NCBI GenBank assembly: GCA_017448375.1
Contig: JAFSLR010000374.1
Location: 1-5,133, forward strand
Length of the DNA stretch: 5,133 nucleotides
Direction: 5' to 3'
Source: Synergistaceae bacterium
Lineage (GTDB): Bacteria > Synergistota > Synergistia > Synergistales > Aminobacteriaceae
The position numbers were made by a program, and so were the translations under genes. This document shows positions 4,942 to 5,133 of this stretch, in pieces; within the stretch, counting starts at the first letter, position 1, and each line of letters opens with the position of its first letter. The notes under the pieces were generated by a model that was not told where the DNA came from, did not search any database, and saw only the letters and a list, made by a program, of their open reading frames with translations.

Positions 4942-5133
4942 ATGAATTTATCACATGACATTGAAAGGTACATATTGAACCTTCTTAACGGTGAAGAGGA
5001 AAATTTTGTCAGCCTCAGAAGGAAAGATCTTGCCGAAATGTTTGAATGCGTTCCGAGCCAGATTAATTATGTCCTGAGAAGCAGATTTACTCCTGAGCAG
5101 GGCTATTTGATTGAAAGCAGGAGAGGCGAACAC
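4942..5133 (+). CDS. ctsR: Transcriptional repressor CtsR, N-terminal part (3' end outside window)
   Basis: Only 64 residues are visible, out of about 150 in the family. They cover the winged helix-turn-helix DNA-binding domain. The diagnostic block is ECVPSQINYVLRSRFTPEQGYLIESRRG (residues 35-62, variable at several positions), close to the CVPSQINYVINTRFT...GYIVESKRG of Bacillus CtsR. CtsR represses class III heat-shock genes (clpC, clpP, clpE and its own operon) by binding tandem RGTCAAA heptads. It is inactivated by heat and by the McsA/McsB/ClpCP system. In Bacillota, ctsR is usually followed by mcsA, mcsB and clpC, which would lie to the right of the window. In the visible part of the glycine-rich wing loop, the residues after R61-G62 are E63-H64, where Bacillus has further glycines. 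A promoter and a candidate CtsR box lie directly upstream, consistent with autoregulation. The gene is divergent from def. Confidence 0.94.
   Translation, partial: MNLSHDIERYILNLLNGEEENFVSLRRKDLAEMFECVPSQINYVLRSRFTPEQGYLIESRRGEH

Noticed and set aside
4932..4958. Eight-codon ATG mini-frame overlapping the ctsR start, considered as a leader peptide
   Set aside because: Its ATG directly abuts the Shine-Dalgarno, too close for initiation, and no attenuator structure is visible.
4951..5133. Minus-strand frame running through the ctsR segment
   Set aside because: The plus-strand frame is unambiguous CtsR; the antisense frame has no start or domain support.
1..5133. CRISPR arrays, insertion sequences, tRNA or rRNA genes, prophage or defence genes
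   Set aside because: I saw no regularly spaced repeats, transposase-like frames, terminal inverted repeats or RNA gene signatures. Nearly all bases belong to recognised housekeeping genes.

Overview
Organism. The window looks like a chromosomal housekeeping region of a motile bacterium of roughly medium GC. The start of a ctsR gene points to the Gram-positive-type class III heat-shock repertoire, found in Bacillota and also in some Synergistota. I cannot decide between these from the sequence alone. Two genes (def and fmt) appear to start with TTG.

Layout. Positions 1-441 (+) are the 3' end of a LysR-type regulator that begins outside the window. It converges on a methyl-accepting chemotaxis protein (MCP) gene at 2673-499 (-), and a strong minus-strand intrinsic terminator lies between their ends. 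Further right, and also on the minus strand, are an ADP-ribose pyrophosphatase-type Nudix hydrolase (3313-2747), methionyl-tRNA formyltransferase fmt (4296-3394) and peptide deformylase def (4810-4298). The transcription order is def, fmt, Nudix, MCP. A 131-bp divergent intergenic region (4811-4941) separates def from ctsR (4942 onward, +), which runs off the right edge.

How the genes work together. fmt formylates initiator Met-tRNA and def removes the formyl group from new proteins. They are packed with one base between stop and start and should be co-expressed. The Nudix gene follows 80 bp later with its own good -10 element, so it may be read both through and independently. The MCP is a membrane chemoreceptor and is probably unrelated in function. 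The def/ctsR intergenic region is the densest regulatory part: two back-to-back sigma-A-type promoters, a degenerate CtsR-box-like direct repeat over the ctsR -35, a 14-bp palindrome inside the def promoter spacer and an 11-bp palindrome at the predicted ctsR start.

There is no non-coding stretch above 300 bases. I saw no tRNA, rRNA, CRISPR array or mobile element. I did not find a clearly new multi-gene system. The most interesting points are the shared ctsR/def control region and an apparent Glu-His replacement in the glycine-rich wing loop of CtsR.
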